Below are positions 46,001-55,600 of a stretch of 64,000 bases of DNA, one piece after another; within the stretch, counting starts at the first letter, position 1, and every line of letters starts with the position of its first letter. Source of the stretch: Kryptolebias marmoratus (Eukaryota > Chordata > Actinopteri > Cyprinodontiformes > Rivulidae); contig NC_051446.1 of assembly GCF_001649575.2 (NCBI RefSeq), positions 22,986,720-23,050,719 on the forward strand, written 5' to 3'. The position numbers were made by a program, and so were the translations under genes. Under the pieces are notes generated by a model that was not told where the DNA came from, did no database searches, and saw only the letters and a list, made by a program, of their open reading frames with translations.

Positions 46001-48752
46001 ACTTGAGTGGGGCTGATGAGGGGCAGGAGCGCCCGGTCACTGAGATGAAATGACTTCCCTGCAAGAGGGAATGCGTGTGATGTTCGGTGTCAGGACCCAC
46101 TCCGGCTGGCTGAGGCTCTGCCCGTCTCACAGCTCCAGGCGAGAGCTGGAAAAATGTCTGCTGCTCCTCTCCAGATCATTACACCACCACCGAACACAGA
46201 GAGATGCTTTGAATCAACTCTTCCTCTTCCTCCTCCTCCTCCTCCTCCTCCTCCTCGTCTGTCCAATTTTCTCATCTCACTGCTCCAGTCCTTTTTCCTC
46301 ACTTCCTCTGTCTTTCTCACACGACCAAAACACTTCATTCCTCGCAGAAATCCTAAAAAAATGATCTTTTATCTGCAGAGTGTCCACCTCTTTAAACACA
46401 GATGATTCTTATCCCCTCTGCTGAAAGGCAAAGGAGGACCATTAGGTGTCTGTCTGTTAGCAAAATAGCTCCTAAACCACTGGACAGATTTTACCCAAAC
46501 TTTCAGAAACAAACATATCAGGTGTACGTCTGCAGCCGATTAACTTTTTGAGCCAACATGTTTCCAGATAGCAGCCATCTGGTTTTAAAAACCTCAACAA
46601 TGATTATAACTCTGTCAGCTTTAAGGATACTGGCCTAAACTTTGGTGTGGTAGTAGCTGAGACTGATCACCAACACATACCCAGAGGGCTAACAGATGCC
46701 CGCGTTTTCAACTTTGCCATGCCTGTTAGCAAAATATCAAATGAACCACGAGGTGAATTTTAGGTGAAGTCGTTAAGCATAAGATGATCTCGGTTCAACA
46801 CTTTCATCCAACCGGAGCAGCTCCCCCGGATCGACGTTACAGTTCTTTAAAGGCTGGCGTCAGCTGCACTTTGGGAACGCAAGGTCGTCTATTAGCAGCT
46901 AGTGAAGAGAGAAGGGGGTGGGCTGGTGCTGGTGGCATGAAAATCAGAACGTCAGCATCTGTCTGCCGGTGGAAGAACCTTTAAAACAGGCTGACAAAGG
47001 TCGTTAAGACTGAAGCTCCGCAGATCAGCTGTAAGGTCAAGTTCAGACAAATCTCAGTCACACAGCTTTGAACGAATCTGTTTTCTGATTACTTATTATT
47101 ACATAAAATCAAAGAAATCAGTCGGTTTTACAGTCAACAAACCTACGAGCAGCTCTGAACATGTTACTGTTTACATCTGTCCCTGCAGTCTTTTTTAAGG
47201 GTGTGGTGTCTCACATTGCATGAGATCTGGTTGTTTTAGTCCCAATTACGCTACAATCTATTCCCCTCAACTCGGATTAAAATCCCAGTTCAGGATTTTT
47301 AATTCCTGTTCATTCCCATTCATTCCCGCGAAACGTTTCCAGCTTAGAAAATTCCTGGATATCTGCAACAGCCGCTCGGCGCCACGCGGGTGTTGTGCAC
47401 GTGTTCCTCACCTTGATGGGCTCCGTGCTGAAGCGGATCTTCCTCGCAGGAGGGGGGTCCTCTTCCAGGCCCAGCCCGGGGATCTCCACGCAGCTGGACT
47501 CGGGCTCGTAGTGCTCGTCGTACTCCTCCTCGAGCTTCTGGCTTCCCTCGTAGTCGTCCCCCGCCGCGCTGTAGGCGCTGATGTCCACAGACGTGTTCAG
47601 AGTCCTGTCCTCCCCCTCGCCAGCGTCCGTCTCCCTCTCCTGCCTGAACGTCTCGTCGGTTTTCGGAGAGCTCCGTGTCTCAGCAGCGGGTTCTCCGTCC
47701 TCCAGGTTCTCTGTTGTGCTGTTGGGCTCCTGGGCCCCGGGTTGGTCCTCGGGTTTCACTCCGGTTTTGGCCTCAACGCCAGCATCCGAAACAGTCTTTC
47801 CTCTCTGCTCGTTTGGTTCTTCTTCGTGACTTGAAAGTTCAGCAGCTGGGTCAACGCTCTGGCCCCCATTAATGCTCTCCGACTGGAGGGTCCCCCGTCC
47901 TCTAAGGCCCCTTGGAGGCGTCTCCTGACCCTTCTGATTGTTTGTCTCCTCCTCTTGGTTGCCCGATGCGAAGGCACTGACCCTCTTAGTGATTATCTTT
48001 GAGTTCAACACCCCCACCTTGGTGCTGACCCCCCTGGAGGGCAGCGGAGGTGTGGATGAGAGGCGGTGGAGGTTGTTCCGGAGCTCGGCTGCCCTCTCAA
48101 ACACAGCACTGAGCTGGCTGACCGTGGGGGACACCGCTTCACTGGTGTCCAGGCTGTCCAGGGACTCCGTGCTGCCGTTGAAGCGGGACACCATGTCCAG
48201 CCTGCCATCCTGGAAGCCCGGGGCCTTGTCTGTCTTCAGGAGGACCCTGGTGGTGGCCAGCTTCTCCTGCTGCTGCTGCTGCTCGAAGATGCGGCGGGTC
48301 TCCTGCAGCTTGGAGTAGCTGGGCGAGGAGGCCCGCTGGTGGCCGTTCTCGGCTTTGGGGTCGAACTTGTGGACGCGCTCGGACACGGTGGACCCGAGCT
48401 TCAGGAGCGCGCTGTGGTCCACGTTCTCGTTCAGGCTGCCGGCTCTGGGGAGGGACAGGCGCACGGATTTGTCGGCGCTCTTCACGCCGGCGTCCTCCCC
48501 CTCCGCGTCGCCCGAGGCGGTGCAGCCCGCGGTGGTGGTCTGCATCTGCTGGAACATGTTCTTGATGCGGTGCACGTTGGAGCCGTACCTGCGCCCCCGG
48601 GGACCCTCCTGCATGTCCCCGTTGGCCGCGCTGTCTTTGACGGGCTTCAGGGCCTGCATCCCCGCCTCGTAGGCGTTCCTGTGCGGGGATGGGCTCCGGA
48701 GCGTGGTGCTCTTGGAGGTCGACGACGATGATGTGGATTCGGTCTTCATCAT
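28008..48752 (-). CDS. ppp1r9b: Spinophilin / neurabin-2 (PP1 regulatory subunit 9B)
   Basis: Scaffold that binds F-actin and protein phosphatase 1 and places them at dendritic spines and receptor tails. Ten coding exons (minus strand): 48752-47412, 36804-36672, 35195-35075, 34899-34795, 32917-32785, 31120-30968, 30895-30842, 29860-29631, 29549-29453, 28058-28008; 2418 bases, 805 residues, close to the mammalian length. Exon 1 encodes a disordered actin-binding half (start [54 protein letters not shown]) and ends with the PP1 docking motif RKIRF at 437-441. Exon 2 is the conserved linker ([16 protein letters not shown]). The PDZ domain is about 492-575 ([29 protein letters not shown]). A C-terminal coiled coil covers about 655-800. 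The extreme C-terminus (VEELKSEPL) is on a 51-base exon. Intron 1 is 10.6 kb; intron 9 carries a LINE remnant. Neighbour sgca supports orthology. Neurabin-1 is excluded by the N-terminal sequence. Confidence 0.95.
28140..28830 (-). mobile_element. Degenerate non-LTR retrotransposon fragment (reverse transcriptase C-terminal region)
   Basis: Antisense frames carry motifs of the C-terminal part of fish LINE polyproteins: [40 protein letters not shown] and, after an interruption, [14 protein letters not shown] and [15 protein letters not shown]. Frames are broken and a near-duplicate stretch (about 28300-28330 and 28598-28625) suggests two overlapping partial copies. A half copy of the MITE-like element sits between (about 28500-28560). 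It lies in ppp1r9b intron 9, in the gene's own orientation. Confidence 0.7.
28990..29270. repeat. Dispersed repeat family A, inverted pair in ppp1r9b intron 9
   Basis: A minus-oriented part (29010-29130; CTCTCAGCTACTGCCACG, GTGGCGGACATCTTGAATTA) is followed by a plus-oriented part (29160-29260; TTATAGACACTGAGCTGAAA, GTAGCAGCTGAGAGTCATTC). Confidence 0.75.
29928..30760 (+). repeat. AGCTAAAAG-array element, longest array (ppp1r9b intron 7)
   Basis: About 700 bases of irregular units built from GTAGCTAAAAGCTAAAA, TTAGCAAAA and AACAGTAGC. They are followed by the unique flank (AAATAAAGTTAATATTACAA, GTACAGAAGTTACAAC, GAATGCTGAAACTTTAAAC). Unit boundaries vary between about 20 and 35 bases. Confidence 0.85.
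31985..32700 (-). repeat. AGCTAAAAG-array element, near complete but split by a LINE (ppp1r9b intron 5)
   Basis: It opens with the unique flank (TTAACTACTTCTGCAGACTT), continues through GGTTTTTGTAGTTTTTTTCC and the array (32188-32321), is interrupted at 32322-32547, resumes (32548-32640), and closes with CTCAGTTTCAGCTTCTTCAG and AATTTCAGCACAGTCACTCA at 32700. Both ends of the element are therefore present in one copy. Its right end abuts the ppp1r9b exon 5 region. Confidence 0.75.
32322..32547 (+). mobile_element. Non-LTR retrotransposon 3' end (teleost LINE)
   Basis: One plus-strand frame reads [15 protein letters not shown], stop, [58 protein letters not shown] and a stop, which is the well-known C-terminus of a common fish LINE reverse-transcriptase polyprotein. 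Just one in-frame stop breaks it. It ends at CCCCGGATAAG and is flanked on both sides by AGCTAAAAG-type array sequence, so it inserted into that older repeat. Confidence 0.8.
33640..34160. promoter_or_regulatory. Candidate conserved intronic element (ppp1r9b intron 4)
   Basis: About 500 bases of high-complexity non-repetitive sequence between repeat-rich flanks, with AATTATGAATGAG and TGATAACTGTGGC type sites. No exon with splice sites is visible. It is proposed only by contrast with its surroundings. Confidence 0.2.
34430..34690 (-). repeat. Dispersed repeat family A in ppp1r9b intron 4
   Basis: GGACTCTCAGCTACTACCAC, GTTGATTAGCTGTGGCAGCC and TCCAGCAGTTTACATAATG mark a reverse-oriented copy that ends about 100 bases from exon 4. 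Confidence 0.8.
35265..35745 (-). repeat. AGCTAAAAG-array element in ppp1r9b intron 2
   Basis: Unique flank (CATTCAGCTCATTCAGGAG, TTTTGGTTTTTGTAGC) then an array of TTTTAGCTAGCCTTTTGCTA units at 35520-35745. The same flank precedes the array at 32188. Confidence 0.8.
37880..37950 (+). repeat. Dispersed repeat family A, terminal piece
   Basis: Only the family's end is present: GGGCGATATGCATTCCTTC followed by AAGGAACGCTAG, a short palindrome that also closes the copy at 12430. Confidence 0.6.
38560..38830 (+). repeat. Dispersed repeat family A
   Basis: GTTAGCAAAATATCTCATG, TTTAAGATGGCTGTTTAATC, GATATTGAGCTGAAATCTGA and TAGTAGCTGAGAGTCATTCC appear in the standard order. Confidence 0.85.
40540..41110. 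promoter_or_regulatory. Candidate regulatory block in ppp1r9b intron 1
   Basis: A non-repetitive, GC-richer block with GGCGATAAACATTGGGATTA and, at about 41041, CCTATAAAGGCTCT, which resembles a TATA box on the plus strand. It could be an enhancer, an alternative promoter of a plus-strand transcript, or neither. Confidence 0.25.
42500..42945 (-). repeat. Dispersed repeat family A, two minus-oriented copies
   Basis: The first (42500-42830) is nearly complete: ATTGACTCTCAGCGACTAC, GCTGTGGCGACCATCTTGAA, TTTATGAGATGTTTTGCTAA. The second (42835-42945) is truncated: GACTCTCAGCCACTACCACA, GCCGGCCATCTTGAATCG. It ends where the MITE-like element begins. Confidence 0.85.
42957..43170. mobile_element. 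Palindromic MITE-like element, second copy
   Basis: About 214 bases from CAGGGCTCTCCAATCCTGG to AGGGTTGGGGACCCCTG, with internal CTCCAACACACCTGATTCAG and its inverted counterpart GTTGTGTTGGAGCAGAGAAA. It is the same family as 11597-11811. Flanks CTTGAAGG and CTTTAAAG are similar but not identical, so a target duplication is uncertain. Confidence 0.78.
43290..43650 (+). other. Coding-like block of unknown nature inside ppp1r9b intron 1
   Basis: Two adjacent plus-strand frames look protein-like: [19 protein letters not shown] and [19 protein letters not shown] (to about 43482), then [20 protein letters not shown] (about 43490-43654). The region is CpG-containing and GC-rich unlike its neighbours. 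I do not recognise the family. It could be a nested exon pair, a processed pseudogene, or chance. Confidence 0.3.
43760..44620 (+). repeat. Dispersed repeat family A, three copies in tandem
   Basis: Three plus-oriented copies follow each other (about 43760-44040, 44090-44375, 44385-44620), each with 'TTAGCAAAATATCTC' or equivalent, 'CAAGATGGCCACCACAGC' and 'TAGTAGCTGAGAGTCATT'. Spacings are irregular, so they look like repeated insertion into the same place rather than a satellite. Confidence 0.85.
44694..44718. repeat. (AT)n microsatellite
   Basis: About 12 AT dinucleotides without interruption. Confidence 0.95.
45690..45762 (+). repeat. Possible tRNA-derived SINE head fragment
   Basis: It contains GGTTCAAGCCC, a perfect match to the RNA polymerase III B-box consensus, preceded at the right distance by a weak A-box-like TGCGGTGCCACTGT. 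No cloverleaf can be folded, so it is not a functional tRNA. Confidence 0.3.
46430..46770 (+). repeat. Dispersed repeat family A
   Basis: GTTAGCAAAATAGCTCC, TTTAAAAACCTCAACAATG and GTGTGGTAGTAGCTGAGAC follow in the usual order. The CAAGATGGC core is degraded. Confidence 0.75.
47412..48752 (-). other. ppp1r9b: ppp1r9b exon 1 (actin- and PP1-binding half)
   Basis: A single 1341-base coding exon for residues 1-447. The first of two adjacent ATGs is used, as in mammals (MMKTE). It is GC-rich, includes a Gln run of five at EQQQQQEK, and ends [12 protein letters not shown] before the GTGAGG donor. Long frames on the opposite strand are shadows of its codon bias. Confidence 0.95.
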
Positions 48753-51049
48753 GATGGGTCGGTCAGTGGATGCTCGGCGACGGCATGTCTCCCGTTATCC
48801 CCAGATCCGCGTTTTTACCCACCGGCACCGGAGGGAAGAGGAAGAGGAGGAGGAGGAGGCGCCCAGAACCAGACCAGACTAGACCGGCGGAGGGTGAGAA
48901 ACAAAAACAACAGATCGCATCAAAGGCCTGCGCTGCATCCGCTGCAGCTCTCACAGAAAGTCAGCGTGAGCACGATGCATCTGTCAGGAGCTCACTTTTG
49001 CAGCAAACGCAAACCCTAACCTTCCCGGATGTCTGCGCGAGCCATTTGGGAAATGTCTGCACGTGAAAACAGAACAGAGGCGAGCGCAGGATTTACCGCA
49101 AACTGACGACAGCTCGTTTAATCCCTGTTCGGCGGCAGCATCATTTTGATCTCTTCATTCTGGGAGAGCTGCAGATTTCTGGTCCTGTCGTAGCGGCAGA
49201 CCGCTGCTGCTGCATGGAGGAGGGCGGCCCCGGGTCCTAGCGCCCGCCGACTCCCCTGACACAGACGCAAATCCTCGATCATGTCTGGGAGCTTTAAAAG
49301 GAAACAAAAAAAGTCACATAATGTGTATTAGGTTTGACTTTTACAGTTATCTTTATTCATCTGATAAGATGTATTATAAATTTCAAAGCCATTTTTTGTA
49401 AATTTAAAGTCATATTTATGACTTTTAAGTTATTTTCAATAAAATTACAAAGTCAGAGCACTTTAAAGCTCATAATGACGACTTCATATCTCATATTTAG
49501 GTGCAACTGTAACGCTTTCCAGAGGGTAGTTGTGTGAAGATATGATGGAAAGGGTGAATATTGTCTAATAATTCTGCAGGCCTTACTGTAGCACCACGAC
49601 CAGAGGAGGTACACTATTGGCTGCCCTCTGGAGAGCTGCTCTGTCTGCCTCTGAACAGTTTGCAAACCATGCCAAGATGGAGTAAACCTCTATTGAGCTG
49701 TGATTAAAAAGTCAGCAGACTAGCAGAAATGTGGTTCTTCGGCGTCCTGAGGAAGAACGAGGAGGTCACTGCAGCCGTTTATATCCTGTCTTAGGTCACG
49801 GCTAATGCTATTTGAATTTTTTCTATATTCGTATCATCTATGACGAAAATATCACTAAAAACACATCAGTCACTACCAAAGATTTACCAAAGATTTGTAA
49901 TAAATGAGTGAAATCAGCAGGATTGTGTTTCGTTGCCAACAATTGCGAGTCGTTTGTTTACATTGGAACATCGACGAGGACACTTCTTCTGAAGAGAAAC
50001 TGAGATAAAAGATGTGAGGACGAGAGTCATCCTGGAGGACATGAAAGCAAAAGCTGAGGCTAAGATCAGATGAAATGAGCCGAGCTGAGATATTCTGAAA
50101 TTTTTTGTAGTTGTAAATAAAGGCGAAGTATATTTCCTGTTTTCTAATAGAATTTTTAGAAAAACCCTGATGACTTTAAATTGCATTAACCCCAACCCCA
50201 TCATTTAATGATGTAGAAGTTGTGTTAGGAGCATAAAAATTCAAATAGAAACTCTTTTGACAGCTGTAGTGTAGTATTGTCTGTGTGAAGGACGGGCTTT
50301 AGGACCCGGGGGAGTCCCGCTCGCGTCAGACCGCCTCGGCCAATGACGCGTCCGCTTTTCGCACGGAGGCCACATTGTTGCTTCCTGCTGCACTCTGCAT
50401 CTCCTGCTCCCCGACATGTTCAGCAGCGACACCGACAGCAGAGAAAAAAGAAAAGGCTTTATTTTTAGCTTCTGAACCTGCCCACGCAGACTCCGTTTGC
50501 TTTCTTTTGCAGAAGAAAGCAAGGACAGGAGCAGTTTAAGAGAAATATCTTCATGCTGACTTCATAAGCTTATTCTTTCAATAATGTCAGTTTTTATTCA
50601 GCTTTCTTCTGCGAAAAAGGCAAGATTGAAGAGCATCAGAAGACTTAAAAGGATCTATCAGAAAAGCCTGAGATGCTGTCAGCTTCCAGAGGCAGCATCT
50701 GCTGGTTTTACTGGTGTTTTATTCTAAGGTTAAAAGTCTGTAAATAACACTTTATTTATTTTTTTTATCAATATAAACATTTCATTGATAGATAAAGATA
50801 CAAATAATGCTTATTTTTGCTCATAAAGTGCAGCTAATTCACACTTATATTTGATAATGTGTACCTGAAAGCATAGATTTACCTCTTGAGCGTCAGTACA
50901 GATCGTCATCTTTCCACATCTGCAAGGTGGTTCTGTTCTCCAGGACTGGTTATAAAACTTCCACACAGGGGCGGCATTAAAAAGGTGCCAGAGGGGGCAA
51001 CAGCCCCTCACAGTCTGACCCCCCCTGACAGTCTTGAGCACGATCTGCC

Positions 51050-51290
51050 TGGAAAATATTTGAACAAATACTTAGATTTTAATCGCACTCTCAGAAAGTA
51101 ATAATCAAATGTACATTTACAGCTGTCAACTCGCTTCAAGATGGCTGGCACTGCTAATCGCCGTTACAAAAAAATGGCTGCCACTTTTGCAGATGTTGAG
51201 CTCAGTTTGGTGTGGTAGTAGCTGACCTCCAAGTAATTGATCTCATGAGATCTTTGCCTAAACGTTTTGGCGCTCAAGGCGGCGAGGGAA
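51050..51290 (+). repeat. Dispersed repeat family A
   Basis: CTTCAAGATGGCTGGCACTG, CAGATGTTGAGCTCAGTTTG and GTGTGGTAGTAGCTGACC, upstream of sgca. Confidence 0.8.
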
Positions 51291-51959
51291 ACGTTTCAGT
51301 GATGATGATGATGATGATTTCGGAGAAGAGAGAACGAGTTCCAATTTGTTTTTTTCTAACTAAAATCAGCTGAAACGTAAAATAAAACAAAGTGAATCCA
51401 TATCAGAACGTTGTTTCTTAATTTCCACATTGCAGTATTTTTCAAATAGCCTAAATATGACAACAGCATACTAAAGTGCCCCGGCTTCTGTAGTTTATTT
51501 ATTTACTGTTTATTTATAATTTTTTAATCCTTTTTGCAGAGTCTTTGTTTATGTGTTCTGCAGACACAAGAACAAATGCTTGTTTGTGTCCTCTGGTGCC
51601 TTGTTGAGGTATTTTCTCATCTTTAACCCTGCTTTAGTTTTTTATTTCTTTTGTCTGAAGAGGTTTTTTATTATTATAATTATTGTTATTATTATTCCAT
51701 CAGTAGGCTGTAAGATCAGCATTTTTCCACACATACAGAGTTAACTCTGCTAAGATAATTACTGTTGCTTTTGTGGTCTTAAAAGACCACAAGCAGCTCT
51801 AAATAGTGTAATTTTAGAAATGTATTTTATTTCTTAGTTGCCCAATAATGCAGGCTTGTTACCCTTTAATTTCCCAAGAAACAGCCTGTCATTAGGTAGG
51901 TACATAAAGGTTGTGTTTAAGTCTATTTACTCATTGTTAGCCTTCACATTGGGAACCAA

Positions 51960-52170
51960 CAAAGAAGAATTGAATGACCCTCAGCTACTACCACACAAAA
52001 TTTGAGTTGTAGCCGTTTTTTTGTGTTTTCTAATGTCAGTTCGCCGTGGCGGCCATCTTGAACTGAGCTGGCTCCAAACATTAATCTGTTGAAGAATGAT
52101 CGAATGATAATTTCCTGAACGTTTCATCGATATTCGTCCGGTGGACAGACAAGCTTTACACACACGGGCA
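51960..52170 (-). repeat. Dispersed repeat family A
   Basis: GACCCTCAGCTACTACCAC, GCCGTGGCGGCCATCTTGAA and a degraded end at ATTCGTCCGGTGGACAGAC. Confidence 0.8.
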
Positions 52171-52608
52171 TAAAGCATCAACATATATTATAATAAACAT
52201 TATTGCCCTTTTGTCTTCAGCGGCAGTCGATAATAAATCCTGAGAAAGGAGATTAGTTGAAGAAAGAAGTGGAGATAAGATGAAGGGAACTGACATTGAC
52301 TGGTAAATAAGAGAGAACAAAGTCACAAACTCAAGGTTATAATAAAATAGAGCAAACCCAACGAAGAGGCTCAAATAAAATGTTAAAGATATGATCTAAA
52401 CACTGGGCACAAACATCATAAGATTGGAAACAAACCTAACATGTCAAAAAGGATTTAAAGAGGCAAAATAATAAACAACAAAGACGGAGGCAGCTCTCGG
52501 TCTGCAGACAGACACCCCTCCGGATGGTGTTAAAAATAACTCTGACTTGTGTTTTACTGCGACCGAGCCCCTCTCCAGCTGGCTCCGTCAGTCACAGGCC
52601 GAAACAAG

Positions 52609-55600
52609 ATGGCAGGCCTCAGGAGCTGGCTCTTCTGTCTGACAGGCAAGTCTGACGCCGAAACTATTCAACGCCGACCGGTCTTCATGTTTGATGTTTG
52701 AGTGACGAATTTATGTCGTCCAGGTCAATCTTTATCTCTGATATTACCTCTGAATGTCTGTGATCCAAACTAGATTACTGGATTAGCCTTCATTTAATTT
52801 ATTTTTGCTTTTTCCCCCTTTAATTCTTCTCAGTTATTGCTGGCAGCTTGTTTGGGGCCAAAGCAGAGATTAAATTTACCACTCCTGTGGGGAGGTTATT
52901 TACATACGAGCTGCTGAGAGAGACTTTCCAGAATGACTTCGAACCTCTGACGAAACTCTACGGTGAGCTTGCTTTATGTAACAGAAAAAGCTGTTGTTTT
53001 TTAATATAAGATGCTTTTAAGGTGTTTTCTTTCTGTTTATATTCATGTGTTGTACAGGCCCTGTTGGGCACCTGTACGACGATCCCATGACTTTTAAGTG
53101 CAACGAGCAGGGTTTCCCTGACCTCCCCGAGTGGCTGCGCTTCATCCAAAGACACCCCTTAGATAATGGCTTCCTGTACGGCACGCCGACATCTCTAGGA
53201 AAAAACATAATTGAGGTTTGAGCTTGTATTTTTATTCTTTGTACTGACATCAGTAAATGTCTGGATTTGCTGTCAGATCTTTGGAGACAAAAGCTTCGGA
53301 CTCGTCTTTAGCAGCTATTTTGAGCCATCATTAAAAAAACAGTGGGTAAAATAACTCCTGGAGATGAAAACACAAAAATTCCCCGAAGTGTGTCTTTAGT
53401 TTCAACCAAATAAAATATATTTATAGCTGGATAACATCCCCTTTTTTAGGTTTTACTCAGGATGGGTTCAAAACATTTTATTTAAACAACTTAGTTTAGA
53501 CTTTTTAAAATGCACCACTTTCCATCCTAATGGGAAAATGGCACCAAAACCTTTAGAGTTTTACTAATCTTCAGTAAAGATTCATCTAAAATTTAAATTT
53601 TAAAATAAACAAATTGCTTCTGAGGCAGAAATGTTGTAAGGAAATTATTATTTCTGTGAAGGTTGAGTGTAAATGCTGACTGTGTTGAAATTTGCTGAAA
53701 CTGAGACCTTAAAACGAGGAGAACAGAAGCTAAAGGGAGCAGAACAGTAGCTAAAGGCTAAAAGGAGAAGATTGCTAATTAAAAGCTGAAGGTAGCAAAA
53801 TGGTAGGCAAAAGGTAAAGGCAAGTTAAAAGTAGTGAAAACCGAGCTAAAAGTAGCTTAAGGGTATCTAGAAGCTAAAAGTAACAAAAGACTGACTGAAA
53901 CCTAAAAGTAGCAGAAGGCAAGCAAAAAATGACAAAAGGGTACCTAAAAGCTAAAGGTAGCAAAAAACTAGCTAAGAGTAGTAAAAAGCTGGCTAAAAAC
54001 TAGTTAAATTTATCCAAAAGCAACCTAAAACTAGCAAAGAGCAAGAAAAAAATGACAAAAGTCAAGCTAAAAGTAGCAAAACTCTAGCTAAAAGCTAAAA
54101 GTAGCAAAAGTCTAGCCAAAAGTGTGTAAAATGCTGAATCAGCATTTACAGAATTAGGCATTTTCATGGAAATAACTTCACAGCTGAAGCTGAAGCTAAA
54201 AGCTTTTTTTACATTGAGTAAAATGACTAAATGGACATAATATAATATATAACAATATATAATATTATAACTTCTATTGTCTCTGAGAATCTTCACCAGC
54301 GTAATATTTTTTGTTTTCTGACAGATTTATGCAGTCAACAAACGCAGCTACGACACAACCCGACAGATTCTTGTAATCAAAGCCGTCCCAGGTATGAATG
54401 TTTGAACACGTGCATGCAGAGTGAAGTGAACGGGTGAACAGGAGATGTGAAGACATGATTCTGTCACTCAGAGAAGATGCTGCCTTATCAAGCCGAGTTC
54501 TTCATCCAGAAGAGGGAGGTCGAGAGGGTGCTGCCCCCTTCTGTTCAGAATGAGATAAAGCAGGATTTGCAGTATTTGTGGAGCACACAGGATTTGGAAA
54601 TTGTCAACATAACCAACGCTCTCGATCGTGGTGGCAGAGTTCCCCTCCCTCTTGCGGGACACTATGAAGGGTAAACGATCATCTGTGACATAAGTGTGTG
54701 TTTCTGTTCTTTTAATTAAAAATCTGATATGTGTCAGCGTGTATGTAAAGGTGGGGTCAGAGACGTTCTTCTCAAAGTGTCTGGAGAGCGTGTGGACAAC
54801 AGTTCACCAAAAGCAGTGTGCAGCAGGGTCCAAAGGTAAGGCCCCTGAAGGATGCCACTTCTGCAGGATTCCCAGCAACTGCATCACCTGGTGCAAGACA
54901 GAGCTGGTGAGGGTCTTTCTGGTGTCAGAACGAGAAAAACTAACCTTTTCTGCAAAATAGCAGCCTGAGTGCTGAATGACTTTGTTGATATTTGCTGAAA
55001 AATGTGAAAATTAGTTGAACAATAGTTGAACTTTTAATATTAGTTGAAATATTTATTAGAGAAGAGACAAGAAGCAAAAGGGTGGGAAAAAGCAAAAAGA
55101 GACAAAAAGGCAGAAAGAATGCATCAGGAGACATAAAAAAACAACAAAAAGGAAGCAGAAGGAAACATAAAAAGACAATAAAGGATGCATAAAAAGATAA
55201 AAGGAGACTTAAAAGACAGAAAAGATCCATAAGGGGATATAAAAAGACAAAACGTAAGCATAAAGCTCATAAAAAGACTAAAATGATGCATAAAAAGTAA
55301 AAAAGGACAAAAAATGACAAGACTGTTGCATGAAAAGACAATAAAGGATGCATAGAAAGACAAAAGGGACGTAAAAGGAGACTTTTTTTTTTTTTTGCTC
55401 CTGGTGGAAGGCGGACGTGTTTCTTTTCTCTCTGTCTCTCTGTCTCCTGGTGCCCCCCCCCGTCTTTCCTTTTTCGAAGCCTCTTTTTACATATTTTCCA
55501 AAAATTTAAGGAATATGGATCTGATCAGCTGGTTTCTCAACGCAATTGATACAATTTCCTCGACTGGGTGAAGGAGAGTCCAGTCCCGGGATATGTCTCG

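Larger units (their letters stand above)
36805..47411 (-). other. ppp1r9b: Large first intron of ppp1r9b
   Basis: 10.6 kb between exon 1 (donor GTGAGG after 47412) and exon 2. It holds many family A repeats, a MITE-like element, an (AC)n tract at about 39227-39243, an (AT)n tract at about 44694-44718, a (CCT)n tract at about 46222-46256, and two non-repetitive blocks (40540-41110, 43290-43650) noted separately. I see no ppp1r9b exon and no convincing nested gene. Confidence 0.8.
48753..52608. other. Intergenic region between ppp1r9b and sgca (divergent)
   Basis: The first 500 bases (to about 49250) are CpG-rich and should hold the ppp1r9b promoter and 5' UTR, including a purine-rich GAGGAGGAGG tract at about 48837-48860. 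The rest is AT-rich with family A copies at 51050-51290 and 51960-52170 and a (GAT)n tract at about 51301. No other exon is recognised. Confidence 0.65.

Noticed and set aside
46090..46364. Frames rich in Leu, Pro or Gly
   Set aside because: They are translations of the (CCT)n tract at about 46222-46256.
48066..48731. Long plus-strand open frame of about 220 codons
   Set aside because: It is exactly opposite ppp1r9b exon 1; the Leu/Val/Gly-rich product is the shadow of GC-rich codons.
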